NCBI GenBank assembly: GCA_024233115.1
Contig: JACKQB010000003.1
Location: forward strand, 124,001 to 188,000
Direction of reading: 5' to 3'
DNA: 64,000 bases
From: Akkermansiaceae bacterium
GTDB lineage: Bacteria; Verrucomicrobiota; Verrucomicrobiia; Verrucomicrobiales; Akkermansiaceae
A model generated the notes under the pieces. It searched no databases and had not been told where the DNA came from. It saw nothing but the letters and a program-made list of their open reading frames with translations. Positions 16,287 to 24,439 of the stretch are shown piece after piece; the stretch's first letter is position 1, and every line of letters starts with the position of its first letter. A program made the translations under genes and the position numbers.

Positions 16287-16316
16287 TTGAATATTGCTTG
16301 AGATCACGCGTCTATG
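16287..16316 (+). promoter_or_regulatory. Candidate promoter of the glycine-zipper lipoprotein
   Basis: TTGAAT (16287-16292) and TCTATG (16311-16316) are 18 bases apart and followed by GGGTAG. The arrangement equals that at 11521-11550. Confidence 0.35.
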
Positions 16317-16402
16317 GGGTAGATTGACGCGACATGGATAAATCCGGGTCCCTGGCTCCAATCCCTGGTCGCCTCAATCGCTTTATCCTCAAAAAAACAA
16401 CT

Positions 16403-16651
16403 ATGAAAAAACAAATCATCACACTCGTCCTTGCCTCCGCATCCGCGTTCACTCTTTCCAACTGTAGCACAGGCATGAGGCCTGCCCATCAGGACGCGGC
16501 CGTTGGTGCCGGTATCGGTGCCGCTGCCGGCGCCATCATCGGCCACCAGTCTGGCCACGGGGCGGAAGGTGCCCTCATCGGCGCCGCTGCCGGGGGAGGA
16601 ACCGGCTACGCTGTCGGTCGTTCCAAAGAACGCGCCGCAGGATACAGATAA
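16403..16651 (+). CDS. Small glycine-zipper lipoprotein
   Basis: This 82-residue protein has a lipoprotein-type signal (MKKQIITLVLASASAFTL-SNC, lipid cysteine near residue 20) and a glycine-zipper core with repeated GxxxG spacing in GAGIGAAAGAIIGHQSG and GALIGAAAGGGTGYAVG, as in the OsmB/SlyB-like outer membrane families. Such proteins insert two helices into the membrane and are often stress-induced. The asparagine before the cysteine is unusual in a lipobox. It is monocistronic with its own promoter candidate and terminator. Confidence 0.85.
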   Translation: MKKQIITLVLASASAFTLSNCSTGMRPAHQDAAVGAGIGAAAGAIIGHQSGHGAEGALIGAAAGGGTGYAVGRSKERAAGYR

Positions 16652-16676
16652 GCCTGCGAAAACCGCGCTGTATTTC

Positions 16677-16712
16677 AAGGGAGACTGTGTTTCGGCGCCG
16701 TCTCCCTTTTTT
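16677..16712 (+). terminator. Terminator of the glycine-zipper gene
   Basis: AAGGGAGAC pairs with GTCTCCCTT around a 14-base loop and is followed by further T residues. Confidence 0.85.
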
Positions 16713-16946
16713 CACCACCCACATCTCGGGGCAAGCACTGGATTCGCCGGTTGACAGCTGGTTCTTAACCGTGATCATGCCAAGATCAATCCTTGACAAG
16801 CGATAATAAATCTGGCAACTACCGCGCCCCACCCAACAAGGGTGCATGAAGCGACCACTGGCAGCACACCGGCTGGAACGGCTGGATCCTCCCCGCTTCA
16901 AGCATTTTTTACCCCCCCTCTCTCAAACACCACACACCTCAATACC

Positions 16947-18458
16947 ATGGATTGGCTCTGGATCATACTCTACTTTCTCGTTCTGATTTGTCTCTCAGGC
17001 TATGGCTTCCACCGCCTGATGATCCTGACCCTCTATCTCAAGCACTCACGTAAACGCCCTGAGCCCAAGTCACGCTTTGAGGAACTGCCACTGGTCACCG
17101 TCCAGCTCCCCTGCTTCAACGAAATGCACGTGATGGAGCGCCTGCTCGACTCCGTTTCAGCCCTCGACTACCCGAAGGACAAACTCCAGATCCAGGTGCT
17201 GGATGACTCCACTGACGAGACAACCGAGATCTGCAAAGTGGAAGTGGCCAAGCTCATTGAGCGTGGATTTGACGCTGAACATGTGCACCGCACCGACCGC
17301 ACCGGCTACAAGGCAGGGGCCCTCGAAAACGGCACTGAGACCGCCAAAGGCGAGTATCTCTTCATTCTGGACTCTGACTTCGTCCCGAACCCAGATGTCC
17401 TTCATAAGACCATCCACTACTTCACCGACGACAAAATCGGTATGATCCAGACCCGCTGGGAACACATCAACCGCACCTACAACGCCCTCACCCGGGTCCA
17501 GGCAATGTTCCTCGACGGCCACCTTGAGCTGGAGCAGACCGCGCGTAACCGCAGCGGACGCTTCTTCACCTTCAACGGCACCGCCGGTATCTGGCGCAAG
17601 TCCTGTATCGAGGACGCCGGCGGCTGGGAACACGACACCCTCACCGAGGACATGGACCTCAGTTACCGCGCCCAGTTGAAGGGCTGGAGGTTTATTTTCC
17701 TCAATGATGTCACTACCCCTGCCGAACTCCCTGTCGATATGGAAGGCTTCAAAAGCCAACAGCACCGCTGGACCAAGGGATCGATCCAGGTTTGCAAAAA
17801 ATGCCTTGTCGACATCTGGAGGAGCAAAGCGCCGTTTTACTGTAAAATGGAAGCCACGGCACACCTGACATCCAACTTTGCCTACCTGGCACTCTTTGCC
17901 CTGCTGTTCCTGATCTGGCCCAAGCAGCACAGCAACATGACCTGGTTCGAGGAGAATGGCATTTCCGAGCACCTGCTTAATTTCCCGATCTTCTTTTTCG
18001 GCAGTGTCTCCGTCGCCATGTTCTACATCATGAGCCAGAAAGCGCTTCGACCCGGCACCTGGCTGAAGGACATCCTCTATCTGCCACTGCTGCTCGCCCT
18101 GGGTATCGGCATGTCGGTCAATAATGCCAAGGCCGTGCTGGAAGCCATTTTCAACCACGAAACCAGTTTTGTCCGCACTCCGAAACACGGCATCAACAGC
18201 AGTGAGACCAAGGAAAAAGCGGCCTTCAAGAAAAGCAAGTACAAGGCGATGAAGTCGTTGACTCCCTTTGTGGAACTCGCTTTCGGCCTGTTTTTCACCG
18301 TGGTCGTGGTGGACAATGCCATGAACAGCAACTGGGTTGCCGCAGTACTCCTGATGCCGTTCCCCGTTGGTTTCTTCTACACTTCCCTCAGTTCGCTCAG
18401 CCAGCAGCTTCCTTCGCTGTTTGCTTCCCGCGCTGCTGAAAAAGTAGAGAAAAAGTAG
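16947..18458 (+). CDS. Membrane glycosyltransferase family 2 (cellulose-synthase/CslA-like)
   Basis: This 503-residue enzyme has one N-terminal membrane helix, a GT2 catalytic domain and four or more C-terminal helices. The processive-type motifs are present: VLDDSTDET, the DSD of LDSDFVPNP, EDMDLSYRAQLKGW, and QQHRWTKGS (the QxxRW motif). It should polymerise or transfer sugar from a nucleotide sugar at the inner membrane; substrate unknown. The ATG at 16947 (MDWLWII) is chosen over the upstream frame starting at 16842, whose residues are not conserved in kind and which would disrupt the first helix. There is no cyclic-di-GMP PilZ domain or partner subunit next to it. Confidence 0.9.
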   Translation: MDWLWIILYFLVLICLSGYGFHRLMILTLYLKHSRKRPEPKSRFEELPLVTVQLPCFNEMHVMERLLDSVSALDYPKDKLQIQVLDDSTDETTEICKVEVAKLIERGFDAEHVHRTDRTGYKAGALENGTETAKGEYLFILDSDFVPNPDVLHKTIHYFTDDKIGMIQTRWEHINRTYNALTRVQAMFLDGHLELEQTARNRSGRFFTFNGTAGIWRKSCIEDAGGWEHDTLTEDMDLSYRAQLKGWRFIFLNDVTTPAELPVDMEGFKSQQHRWTKGSIQVCKKCLVDIWRSKAPFYCKMEATAHLTSNFAYLALFALLFLIWPKQHSNMTWFEENGISEHLLNFPIFFFGSVSVAMFYIMSQKALRPGTWLKDILYLPLLLALGIGMSVNNAKAVLEAIFNHETSFVRTPKHGINSSETKEKAAFKKSKYKAMKSLTPFVELAFGLFFTVVVVDNAMNSNWVAAVLLMPFPVGFFYTSLSSLSQQLPSLFASRAAEKVEKK

Positions 18459-18510
18459 AGGGAATAAGTAGCTTCTTGCCTAGTCCACTGCATTTTGGTA
18501 ACATCCCGCG

Positions 18511-19134
18511 ATGATGCGTCGCCTACCTTACTTTGCCGTCCTATTGTCTGCGTCTGCAGCCGCCTTGGCTTGTCTGTTTCTAAACAGCTGTGGCTCGGGG
18601 AACCCGCGTAACAGCGTGATCATCAGCGTCAAAGACCAACGCATGCTTCTTCTGCGCAGTGGCGAGCCGGTCAAGACCTACCCTGTTTCCACCTCCAAAT
18701 TCGGCGTTGGAAGCCGTCGCGGCAGCAAATACACCCCTCTCGGGGGTATGGAGGTGGCGCGGAAATTCGGTGGCGGCGCCCCATCGGGTGCTGTTTTCAA
18801 AAGCCGTAAACGCACCGGTGAAGTTCTCCGCCCCGATGCCCCGGGCCGCGACCCCATTGTCAGCCGGATTCTCTGGCTGCGCGGCACCGAGATCGGCAAC
18901 CGGAATACCTACGCCCGCTACATCTACATTCACGGCACACCGGAAGAACGCAACATTGGCCACAAAGCCAGCTACGGCTGTATCCGCATGAAGTCACGTG
19001 ATGTGATCCAGCTCTACCGCCAACTCGCTGTCGGCTCCAAAGTCCACATCATCGCGGGATCACTCCAAGACACCCGTGCCGGACAGGCATACGCTGTGCG
19101 ACATGAGGGGTATCGCCCTGCCGCAGGCAACTGA
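18511..19134 (+). CDS. L,D-transpeptidase (YkuD domain) lipoprotein
   Basis: This 207-residue protein has a lipoprotein-like signal ending FLNSC (C27). The YkuD domain spans about 35-185 with the catalytic motif: H141 in YIHGTPEERNIG and C157 in ASYGCIRMKS (SxGCxR/N pattern). These enzymes cross-link peptidoglycan through 3-3 bonds or attach lipoproteins to it, in the periplasm. It follows the glycosyltransferase by 52 bases on the same strand, so both may serve the envelope. Confidence 0.92.
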   Translation: MMRRLPYFAVLLSASAAALACLFLNSCGSGNPRNSVIISVKDQRMLLLRSGEPVKTYPVSTSKFGVGSRRGSKYTPLGGMEVARKFGGGAPSGAVFKSRKRTGEVLRPDAPGRDPIVSRILWLRGTEIGNRNTYARYIYIHGTPEERNIGHKASYGCIRMKSRDVIQLYRQLAVGSKVHIIAGSLQDTRAGQAYAVRHEGYRPAAGN

Positions 19135-19201
19135 TTTCAAGCCAACGCACTGCAAAACCTCCCTATTTTGGAAAAACGTAACATTTTCCTGTCCATCAAG
19201 C

Positions 19202-19229
19202 TTGACAGCCCAGCTTAAACGAGTAGTTT
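19202..19229 (+). promoter_or_regulatory. Candidate rpsT promoter
   Basis: TTGACA (19202-19207) is followed after 16 bases by TAGTTT (19224-19229). The 5' leader would be about 60 bases. Confidence 0.45.
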
Positions 19230-19294
19230 CGCCGCCCCGAAGCAGAAATTCACAACTTCCCCCATTTCAACACAGCTCTAACTCAGTCACCACT

Positions 19295-19552
19295 ATGGCC
19301 AACTCAAAATCAGCTCTCAAGCGCGTCCGTCAGAACGAGACTCGCTCCGCACGCAACAAGACGCTTACCAGCCGCATGAAGACCCTTCGCAAGAAGACTC
19401 TGGAAGCCGCTGAGGCTGGCGATAAGGATGCTGCCCGCAAGTCCTACTCCGAGTTCACCTCTGCTGTCGACCTCTGCGCAAAAAACAACGTCATCCATGC
19501 CAACAAGGCCGCCAACCTCAAAAGCAAGACCAACAAACGCATCAAAGGCTAG
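19295..19552 (+). CDS. rpsT: 30S ribosomal protein S20
   Basis: This 85-residue, lysine-rich helical protein begins MANSKSALKRVRQNETRSAR, the typical S20 N-terminus after removal of methionine, and contains AARKSYSEFTSAVDLCAKNN and VIHANKAANLKSK. It binds 16S rRNA in the lower body of the small subunit. The ATG at 19295 is chosen; an upstream frame from 19076 overlaps the transpeptidase gene and is not S20-like. It has its own promoter candidate and a terminator. Confidence 0.97.
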   Translation: MANSKSALKRVRQNETRSARNKTLTSRMKTLRKKTLEAAEAGDKDAARKSYSEFTSAVDLCAKNNVIHANKAANLKSKTNKRIKG

Positions 19553-19600
19553 TTGCCCGGAAAACGAACCACCCATCACGATCTGGTTCGTCCAGTTTTC

Positions 19601-19635
19601 AAAAAGCGGCACTGGTCACCCAGCGTCGCTTTTTT
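19601..19635 (+). terminator. Terminator of rpsT
   Basis: AAAAAGCG pairs with CGCTTTTT, with an inner CTGG/CCAG stem and a TCAC loop, ending in a T-run. Confidence 0.85.
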
Positions 19636-19740
19636 GCGCCCGGACATTCCCCGCAGACAATCATTCCAGCTTCCGCTGACAAATTTACCAGACATTTTTG
19701 TAGACAAGGCCGCATACCGATTTATCTATTCTTACAGCCA

Positions 19741-19974
19741 ATGACATCTTCCCCACAACACAAGTCCCGACTCGACAAGGCCAAGGAAATTGCCAACAAC
19801 CCCGGCAATTACAAGGTTTGCGAGGGGTGTGACTCGATTGTCGGCTCAGGGACAATTCTCTGCCCGAACTGCCATAGCTATCGTTTTGACGGCAAGGCTT
19901 CACGTGTCGTGGATCAGGCTGTATGGCTCGGGTGCCGTGAGCAGACGACCGTAACTGCGGATGATCTCTTCTAA
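19741..19974 (+). CDS. Small zinc-ribbon protein
   Basis: This 77-residue protein has four cysteines spaced as a zinc ribbon: C27-x2-C30 (VCEGCDS) and C41-x2-C44 (CPNCHSYRFD). The rest is helical and polar. The predicted size and cysteine pattern are clear, but no specific function can be assigned; the partner could be nucleic acid or protein. It is followed after 33 bases by a Gre-like factor gene on the same strand. Confidence 0.75.
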   Translation: MTSSPQHKSRLDKAKEIANNPGNYKVCEGCDSIVGSGTILCPNCHSYRFDGKASRVVDQAVWLGCREQTTVTADDLF

Positions 19975-20007
19975 CGCTAACAAGCCCCCACTTCCGGCAA
20001 CCCCCGT

Positions 20008-20469
20008 ATGACAAAACAGGAAATTGTCAGGCAGCTCACCGCGCACCTACGGCAGCAAGTCAATACCATGCGGGATGCTGCCAAGCTTGCACATGAAGCC
20101 TCCATAGGGGACGAGGCCAAGGCGGAGGGTAAATACGACACACGCGGACTCGAGGCATCCTATCTCGCCCAGGCCCAGGCTGAACAGTATCGGAAGTTTG
20201 CCGATTCACTGCGCATTTTTGAGTCCCTTACGCTTGCAGAGCTACCAGCCGGCTCAGTGGTCGAGGCCGGGGCACTGGTAGAAACCGAGCTCGATGGCGT
20301 CCTTTCCTACTTTCTTCTTACCCCCTGTGCAGGCGGCATGACCATCGACTACCACGGCTGTGACCTGACCAGCCTTTCCCCTGATTCCCCCCTTTATCAA
20401 AGCCTGCTCGGTACGCAGGCGGGCGACATTCTCGAACCCTCCGGCATGATGGTTCTCGATGTCAATTAG
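20008..20469 (+). CDS. GreA/GreB-like transcription factor
   Basis: This 153-residue protein resembles Gre-family factors that bind in the RNA polymerase secondary channel. Residues 1-75 are helical with HEASIGDEAKAEGKYDTRGLEA-type sequence, as in the variant family where acidic residues at the coiled-coil tip are conserved; residues 80-150 form the FKBP-like part with LTPCAGGMTIDY and SPDSPLYQSLLGTQAGD. The N-terminal coiled coil looks short and the usual tip pattern differs, so cleavage-stimulating activity is not certain. Confidence 0.7.
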   Translation: MTKQEIVRQLTAHLRQQVNTMRDAAKLAHEASIGDEAKAEGKYDTRGLEASYLAQAQAEQYRKFADSLRIFESLTLAELPAGSVVEAGALVETELDGVLSYFLLTPCAGGMTIDYHGCDLTSLSPDSPLYQSLLGTQAGDILEPSGMMVLDVN

Positions 20470-20528
20470 CTGTGATAAATTTAGCATTCTTTCCTTGCCC
20501 CTTCGGCTCAACGGGGAATGATACCAGC

Positions 20529-21647
20529 ATGACAAAAATCCTGACTACATTCACTGCAGCCGCATTGATGCTTACTTCTGTGCAGGCTGCCCGACAGAAC
20601 GCCTTGGAAAAGGAAATGGAAGGTTATGCCCGTGACCTGTTCCGCGCCCACCCGGAAGCCGCGGGGGATGACAAGCCCAGGGATGCCGCTGAGAAAATGT
20701 ACAAAGAAGCCCAACAGGAAAAGTTGCTCGAACTCACCAAAGCGGACGAGAAAAAACTGCGCAAACGCGAGGAGATGGTGGGCGGCGGCATGTACACCAC
20801 CGCTCTCAATGAGCTCAAATCCCTGAACAGCAAAGATCCCAAGATCACTTTCCTGATCAAATATGCCGAGAATCCAAAAATCAAAGCTGACGAAAAGCTG
20901 CTAGCCTATCGCCTGATGCAGCATCATTATAAAACTGGCGCGGAACAGGCAGCCAGGGACCGGAGTAAACGGCTCGCCACCATCCTCACCAATTACACCG
21001 CCTACAAAAAAGACCATGGCGGCAAAGCTCCCGCCAGCCTGGCTGACCTCAACCTTCCAAAGGATTGTCAAAAATTCACCAACTCCAAAGGCGAGGAGGT
21101 CGACTGGATTTACATCGGACACCTGGGCCCCGCGCTCAAGACCAACAACACCCACGTTGTCCTGGCCGAACCGGAGCCGCTGGGAGATGGCCGGGTCTGT
21201 GGCCTCGACGACGGCAACATCGTCACCTTTAAAAACAGTCAGATCCAACCGCATCTCGAAAAACTCGCCCACGCCAAGAGTGGTCAGAACGGAGGCACTA
21301 ACGAAAATGGCGGCAACGCCAATGGTGGCCAGCCCGTCGCTGAAGGAGCCCTCGCCGGGTTCATGAAAAAATACAAGATATTCAAAGAACTCAATAATAA
21401 CAAAGAACCCACGTCGATCGATGATCTCAACCTTGCGGAAGAGGATAAAAAATACACCGACCCCGCCAGCGGTAAAAAGATCGACTGGATTTTTCTCGGC
21501 CAGAGTTCCCGTATCAGCGCCGGTGGTGACATTAAGGTCATCGTCGTCGCGCCTATGGCTCACAATGGTGGTCGGCTCGCCGGCCTGTCCGACGGCAAAG
21601 TCGTTAGAATCGAGGAGTCCCAAATAGCCCCCTTACTCAACCAATAA
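20529..21647 (+). CDS. Exported protein with an internal tandem domain duplication
   Basis: This 372-residue protein starts with a signal peptide (MTKILTTFTAAALMLTSVQA). Two similar units of about 90 residues follow each other: one near residues 160-255 with SLADLNLPKDCQKFTNSKGE, DWIYIGHLGPAL and GRVCGLDDGNIVTFKNSQI, the other near 280-372 with SIDDLNLAEEDKKYTDPASG, DWIFLGQSSRI and GRLAGLSDGKVVRIEESQI. They are joined by an Asn/Gly-rich linker. Each unit resembles the C-terminal beta part of prepilin-like proteins found in planctomycetes and verrucomicrobia. No function can be given. The start at 20529 is chosen because it begins the signal peptide. Confidence 0.7.
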   Translation: MTKILTTFTAAALMLTSVQAARQNALEKEMEGYARDLFRAHPEAAGDDKPRDAAEKMYKEAQQEKLLELTKADEKKLRKREEMVGGGMYTTALNELKSLNSKDPKITFLIKYAENPKIKADEKLLAYRLMQHHYKTGAEQAARDRSKRLATILTNYTAYKKDHGGKAPASLADLNLPKDCQKFTNSKGEEVDWIYIGHLGPALKTNNTHVVLAEPEPLGDGRVCGLDDGNIVTFKNSQIQPHLEKLAHAKSGQNGGTNENGGNANGGQPVAEGALAGFMKKYKIFKELNNNKEPTSIDDLNLAEEDKKYTDPASGKKIDWIFLGQSSRISAGGDIKVIVVAPMAHNGGRLAGLSDGKVVRIEESQIAPLLNQ

Positions 21648-21671
21648 CCCATCACCTCCCCTACCATCTAG

Positions 21672-22127
21672 ATGAGCAATCTCCTCGATACGATCACCGC
21701 CGATATGAAGACCGCCATGCGCGATCGGAATAAAGTGGCTCTCAACACCCTCCGCGCCCTCAAGTCAGCGGTCACCAATGCCGCCATCGACAAGGCGGGC
21801 GCTGGCACCGAGTTACCTGAAAACGAAATCGTCAACATCATCCGCAAACAGATCAAACAACGCCAGGACTCGATCTCACAATTTGAAAATGCTGGTCGGA
21901 CAGAACTTGCCGAGAATGAAAAAAACGAGATCGCCATTCTTGAGAACTACCTGCCCACTCCCCTAACGGACGATGAAATCGTTGCCGCCGTGGAGGCATC
22001 GATTGCAGAAACTGGAGCTGAATCCAAAAAAGACATGGGTCAGGTGATGAAACTCCTACAGGAAAAAACAGGAGGTCGCGCCGATGGCAAAAAACTCTCG
22101 CAGGAAGTCATGAAAAGGCTTTCGTAG
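21672..22127 (+). CDS. yqeY: GatB/YqeY domain protein
   Basis: This 151-residue helical protein has the YqeY features: DMKTAMRDRNKVALNTLRAL at the start, an IRKQIKQRQDSISQFE helix, ENYLPTPLTDDEI and the C-terminal MGQVMKLLQEKTGGRADGK. The domain resembles the tRNA-binding tail of the GatB amidotransferase subunit; the stand-alone protein's exact role is not established. It follows the duplicated exported protein by 24 bases. Confidence 0.93.
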   Translation: MSNLLDTITADMKTAMRDRNKVALNTLRALKSAVTNAAIDKAGAGTELPENEIVNIIRKQIKQRQDSISQFENAGRTELAENEKNEIAILENYLPTPLTDDEIVAAVEASIAETGAESKKDMGQVMKLLQEKTGGRADGKKLSQEVMKRLS

Positions 22128-22161
22128 CCCGGAAAAATACAACATCAGCGCGAGCGGATAC

Positions 22162-22200
22162 CCGTGAATCTGTGCCCATCCGTGGAATCTGTGTTTAACA
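22162..22200 (+). repeat. Intergenic phrase-like repeat
   Basis: Two near-identical units, CCGTGAATCTGTG (22162-22174) and CCGTGGAATCTGTG (22180-22193), lie in the spacer between yqeY and ispD. A related form occurs at 57714-57747 (CCGTGTATTCCGT, TTTCGTGGTT). Confidence 0.6.
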
Positions 22201-22302
22201 AAGGCCTGGCACAGATGACTCGGATCGACGCAGATCACAAGCGATGTTTCCGTGCCCTGTCGTCCATCGTCTGGATACGCCGCCCCACCTAACACATCCC
22301 AC

Positions 22303-22959
22303 ATGAAACTTACCGCCATCATTGTAGCCGCCGGCTCGAGCCAACGCATGGGTTTTGACAAGCTCCTGGCGCCCCTCGGAGGGAAACCCGTGCTCCAACA
22401 CAGCATCGAGGCCTTTGTCGACTGCCAGGAGGTCTCCGGGATTATCGTCGTTTGCCCGAAGGGGAGGTTCGAAGCTCTGGACCTTGAGTTTTCCCACAAG
22501 GTCATCACCCGCGTCGATGGTGGTGCCGACCGGCATGACTCGGTGGCCGCAGGCCTCGCCATACTCCCGGAGGGGACCGATTATGTGGCCGTCCATGATG
22601 GAGCGCGACCGCTGGTTTCCTGCGCACAAATCCGGGACGTTCTTCAGTCGGCCACCGAACACCGCTGCGCCACCTCGGCTCGCCCCGTCACAGAAACCGT
22701 CAAACGAGCCGATGCCCGTGGGCGTGTGTGTGAGTCAGTTTGTCGTGACAATCTCTGGCTGATGGAGACCCCCCAGATTTTCCAGGCCAAGCTGTTAGCA
22801 GATGCCTACAGCGTTGTTCAACTCAAGGGAGAACGGGTCACCGATGAAGTTTCGGCCATGGAGCTGATTGGCCACCACACCTATCTGGTAAGCAACTCCA
22901 GTCCCAACCCCAAGATCACCTACCCCCAGGACATCGCACTGGCCGAACGATTTTTGTAG
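22303..22959 (+). CDS. ispD: 2-C-methyl-D-erythritol 4-phosphate cytidylyltransferase
   Basis: This 218-residue enzyme joins CTP and methylerythritol phosphate in the non-mevalonate isoprenoid pathway. The nucleotide-binding start IIVAAGSSQRMGFDKLLAPL is present, as are DGGADRHDSVAAGL, VAVHDGARPLV and the T-E-T-V-K / R-x-x-L-W-x-x-Q-T-P-like region (NLWLMETPQIF). The ATG at 22303 gives the normal length. ispF is not adjacent. Confidence 0.93.
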   Translation: MKLTAIIVAAGSSQRMGFDKLLAPLGGKPVLQHSIEAFVDCQEVSGIIVVCPKGRFEALDLEFSHKVITRVDGGADRHDSVAAGLAILPEGTDYVAVHDGARPLVSCAQIRDVLQSATEHRCATSARPVTETVKRADARGRVCESVCRDNLWLMETPQIFQAKLLADAYSVVQLKGERVTDEVSAMELIGHHTYLVSNSSPNPKITYPQDIALAERFL

Positions 22960-22976
22960 AAGAGGCAATTCTACCC

Positions 22977-23399
22977 TCACGCCCAATCGGGAAGCACCAA
23001 GGGAAAGTCGGGCATCCTCACCCGCACTTTCTGTCCCGCAGCGGTCATACCAAAAAACGCTCCGCTGACGAGGGCAGCTTTGGCCGTCACGTGATAGCTG
23101 TTATAGGAAAAGTCTTCACCGGGGTCGAGTGCCGGCGTCTGCCCCACCACCCCATCACCCTCCACGACGGTAACCTCGCCATCCTCTTCACGGATCACCC
23201 ATTTTCTCCCAATGATCCTCACCCGCTCCGTGGAATCGTTGGTGATCGTGATGAAGTAGACAAACGGATGCGGCTTATCCGGCGGCGCATCAAGCGTCGG
23301 CATATAGATCACGTCGTCAACACTGACGCTAAGCCCATCTAGCTCATGGTAATTACCCTGGTGTTTGTCTGGCACGGTTTGCGGTGGAAAATTGATCAA
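22977..23399 (-). CDS. apaG: ApaG domain protein
   Basis: This protein of about 140 residues carries the ApaG beta-sandwich domain: YFITITNDSTERVRIIGRKW, a GDGVVGQTPALDPGEDFSYN-type block and the end MPDFPLVLP. The function of ApaG is not settled. The start is uncertain: the full frame begins with TTG at 23399, and a GTG at 23375 would also keep the whole domain. It lies 14 bases after def and is the last gene of the tonB-exbBD-def-apaG run. It converges with ispD. Confidence 0.85.
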   Translation of the reverse strand: MINFPPQTVPDKHQGNYHELDGLSVSVDDVIYMPTLDAPPDKPHPFVYFITITNDSTERVRIIGRKWVIREEDGEVTVVEGDGVVGQTPALDPGEDFSYNSYHVTAKAALVSGAFFGMTAAGQKVRVRMPDFPLVLPDWA

Positions 23400-23413
23400 T
23401 GGATGATAAAAAA

Positions 23414-23959
23414 TCAGCGCGCCGCAAGTCTGCGGAGCTTGCGCTTGATACTCACTTTAGCAGCGGGGCTGATGCGGTCGACAAAAAGTATCCCATTCAG
23501 GTGGTCCACCTCATGCTGGATCGCCCGGGAAAGCAGCCCGTCGGTCTCAAGCTCGATGACTGACCCATCCAGTTGTGGCAGCCTGGCCTTTACGATTCCG
23601 GGCCGGCGGACATTGGCGCGGATACCATCGATACTCAAGCACCCCTCCATGTCCGTTTCACGTGGCCCCTCAAGCTCCAACTCCGGATTGATAAACACAA
23701 GCGGCATCACATCCTCCATACTGGCATCCTCACCGTTGACCTTGAGATAGGTGATACACTCGGGGTCATGTGATACATCAATCACGGCCATGCGGATGTC
23801 TTTGCCAATCTGGGGAGCCGCCAACCCAACACCATGGGCCGCAATCATCGTCTCTAACATATCTTCGGCAAGTTGTAAGATGGATTCATCAACCACTTCG
23901 ATTTTCTGACATTTCTTACGGAGAACAGGATCACCGTATTGGGTAATTTCTAAGACCAT
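23414..23959 (-). CDS. def: Peptide deformylase
   Basis: This 181-residue metalloenzyme removes the formyl group from the start methionine of new proteins. All three motifs are present: GVGLAAPQIG (43-52), EGCLSI with metal ligand C107, and QHEVDHLNG with ligands H149 and H153 and catalytic E150. It is next to exbD (14 bases upstream gene end) and apaG, not to fmt as in many bacteria; fmt is not in this window. Confidence 0.96.
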   Translation of the reverse strand: MVLEITQYGDPVLRKKCQKIEVVDESILQLAEDMLETMIAAHGVGLAAPQIGKDIRMAVIDVSHDPECITYLKVNGEDASMEDVMPLVFINPELELEGPRETDMEGCLSIDGIRANVRRPGIVKARLPQLDGSVIELETDGLLSRAIQHEVDHLNGILFVDRISPAAKVSIKRKLRRLAAR

Positions 23960-23973
23960 GGGATAAAAACAGG

Positions 23974-24411
23974 TTAGTTGTCTGACTTGGATGATGGCTC
24001 GGGAATCCGGACACGCGTGGGCACATCCTTGGGGTCAAATCCGGCATCAATCAAGGCTTTTTGGATTTTTATAAATACCCCGAGTGGCAGATTTTTATCC
24101 GGCTCAAGCTCCAGTTTCCGGTCAGGGAATTTCTCGCGAAACACTTTCAGGTAGTCGACCAGCATCTCATCGTGAATGCGTGTGGCATCCAGCTGCACAC
24201 TGCCATCGGCCGCCACCGCCAATACCGACGACGAGCCGACCACTTTGATAACGATCGAATCCTGGGCCAGTGCCAGTTCAATTGGCAACACCGGGCGCTC
24301 AATCTTAGGGTCATAGGCAACGGCGAAATAGATCAGCAGGATCGCCAGGATATCGATCAACGGAATGATCGGCACTGGCGGCAGGTTGCGTTTGACTCGT
24401 TGGAATTCCAA
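23974..24411 (-). CDS. exbD: ExbD/TolR-type biopolymer transport protein
   Basis: This 145-residue protein has one membrane helix near the N-terminus (IPLIDILAILLIYFAVAY) with the conserved aspartate that carries protons in ExbD/TolR, followed by a periplasmic domain with the repeated basic/acidic end PTRVRIPEPSSKSDN. With ExbB and a TonB-like protein it couples proton flow to outer membrane work. It lies 28 bases after exbB. Confidence 0.9.
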   Translation of the reverse strand: MEFQRVKRNLPPVPIIPLIDILAILLIYFAVAYDPKIERPVLPIELALAQDSIVIKVVGSSSVLAVAADGSVQLDATRIHDEMLVDYLKVFREKFPDRKLELEPDKNLPLGVFIKIQKALIDAGFDPKDVPTRVRIPEPSSKSDN

Positions 24412-24439
24412 AATCCTAATCGGTTATAACCCTGATCGG

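Noticed and set aside
17157..18188. 343-codon open frame on the minus strand
   Set aside because: It lies wholly opposite the glycosyltransferase gene, whose motifs are certain; the frame has no recognisable domain and arises from GC-rich codon use.
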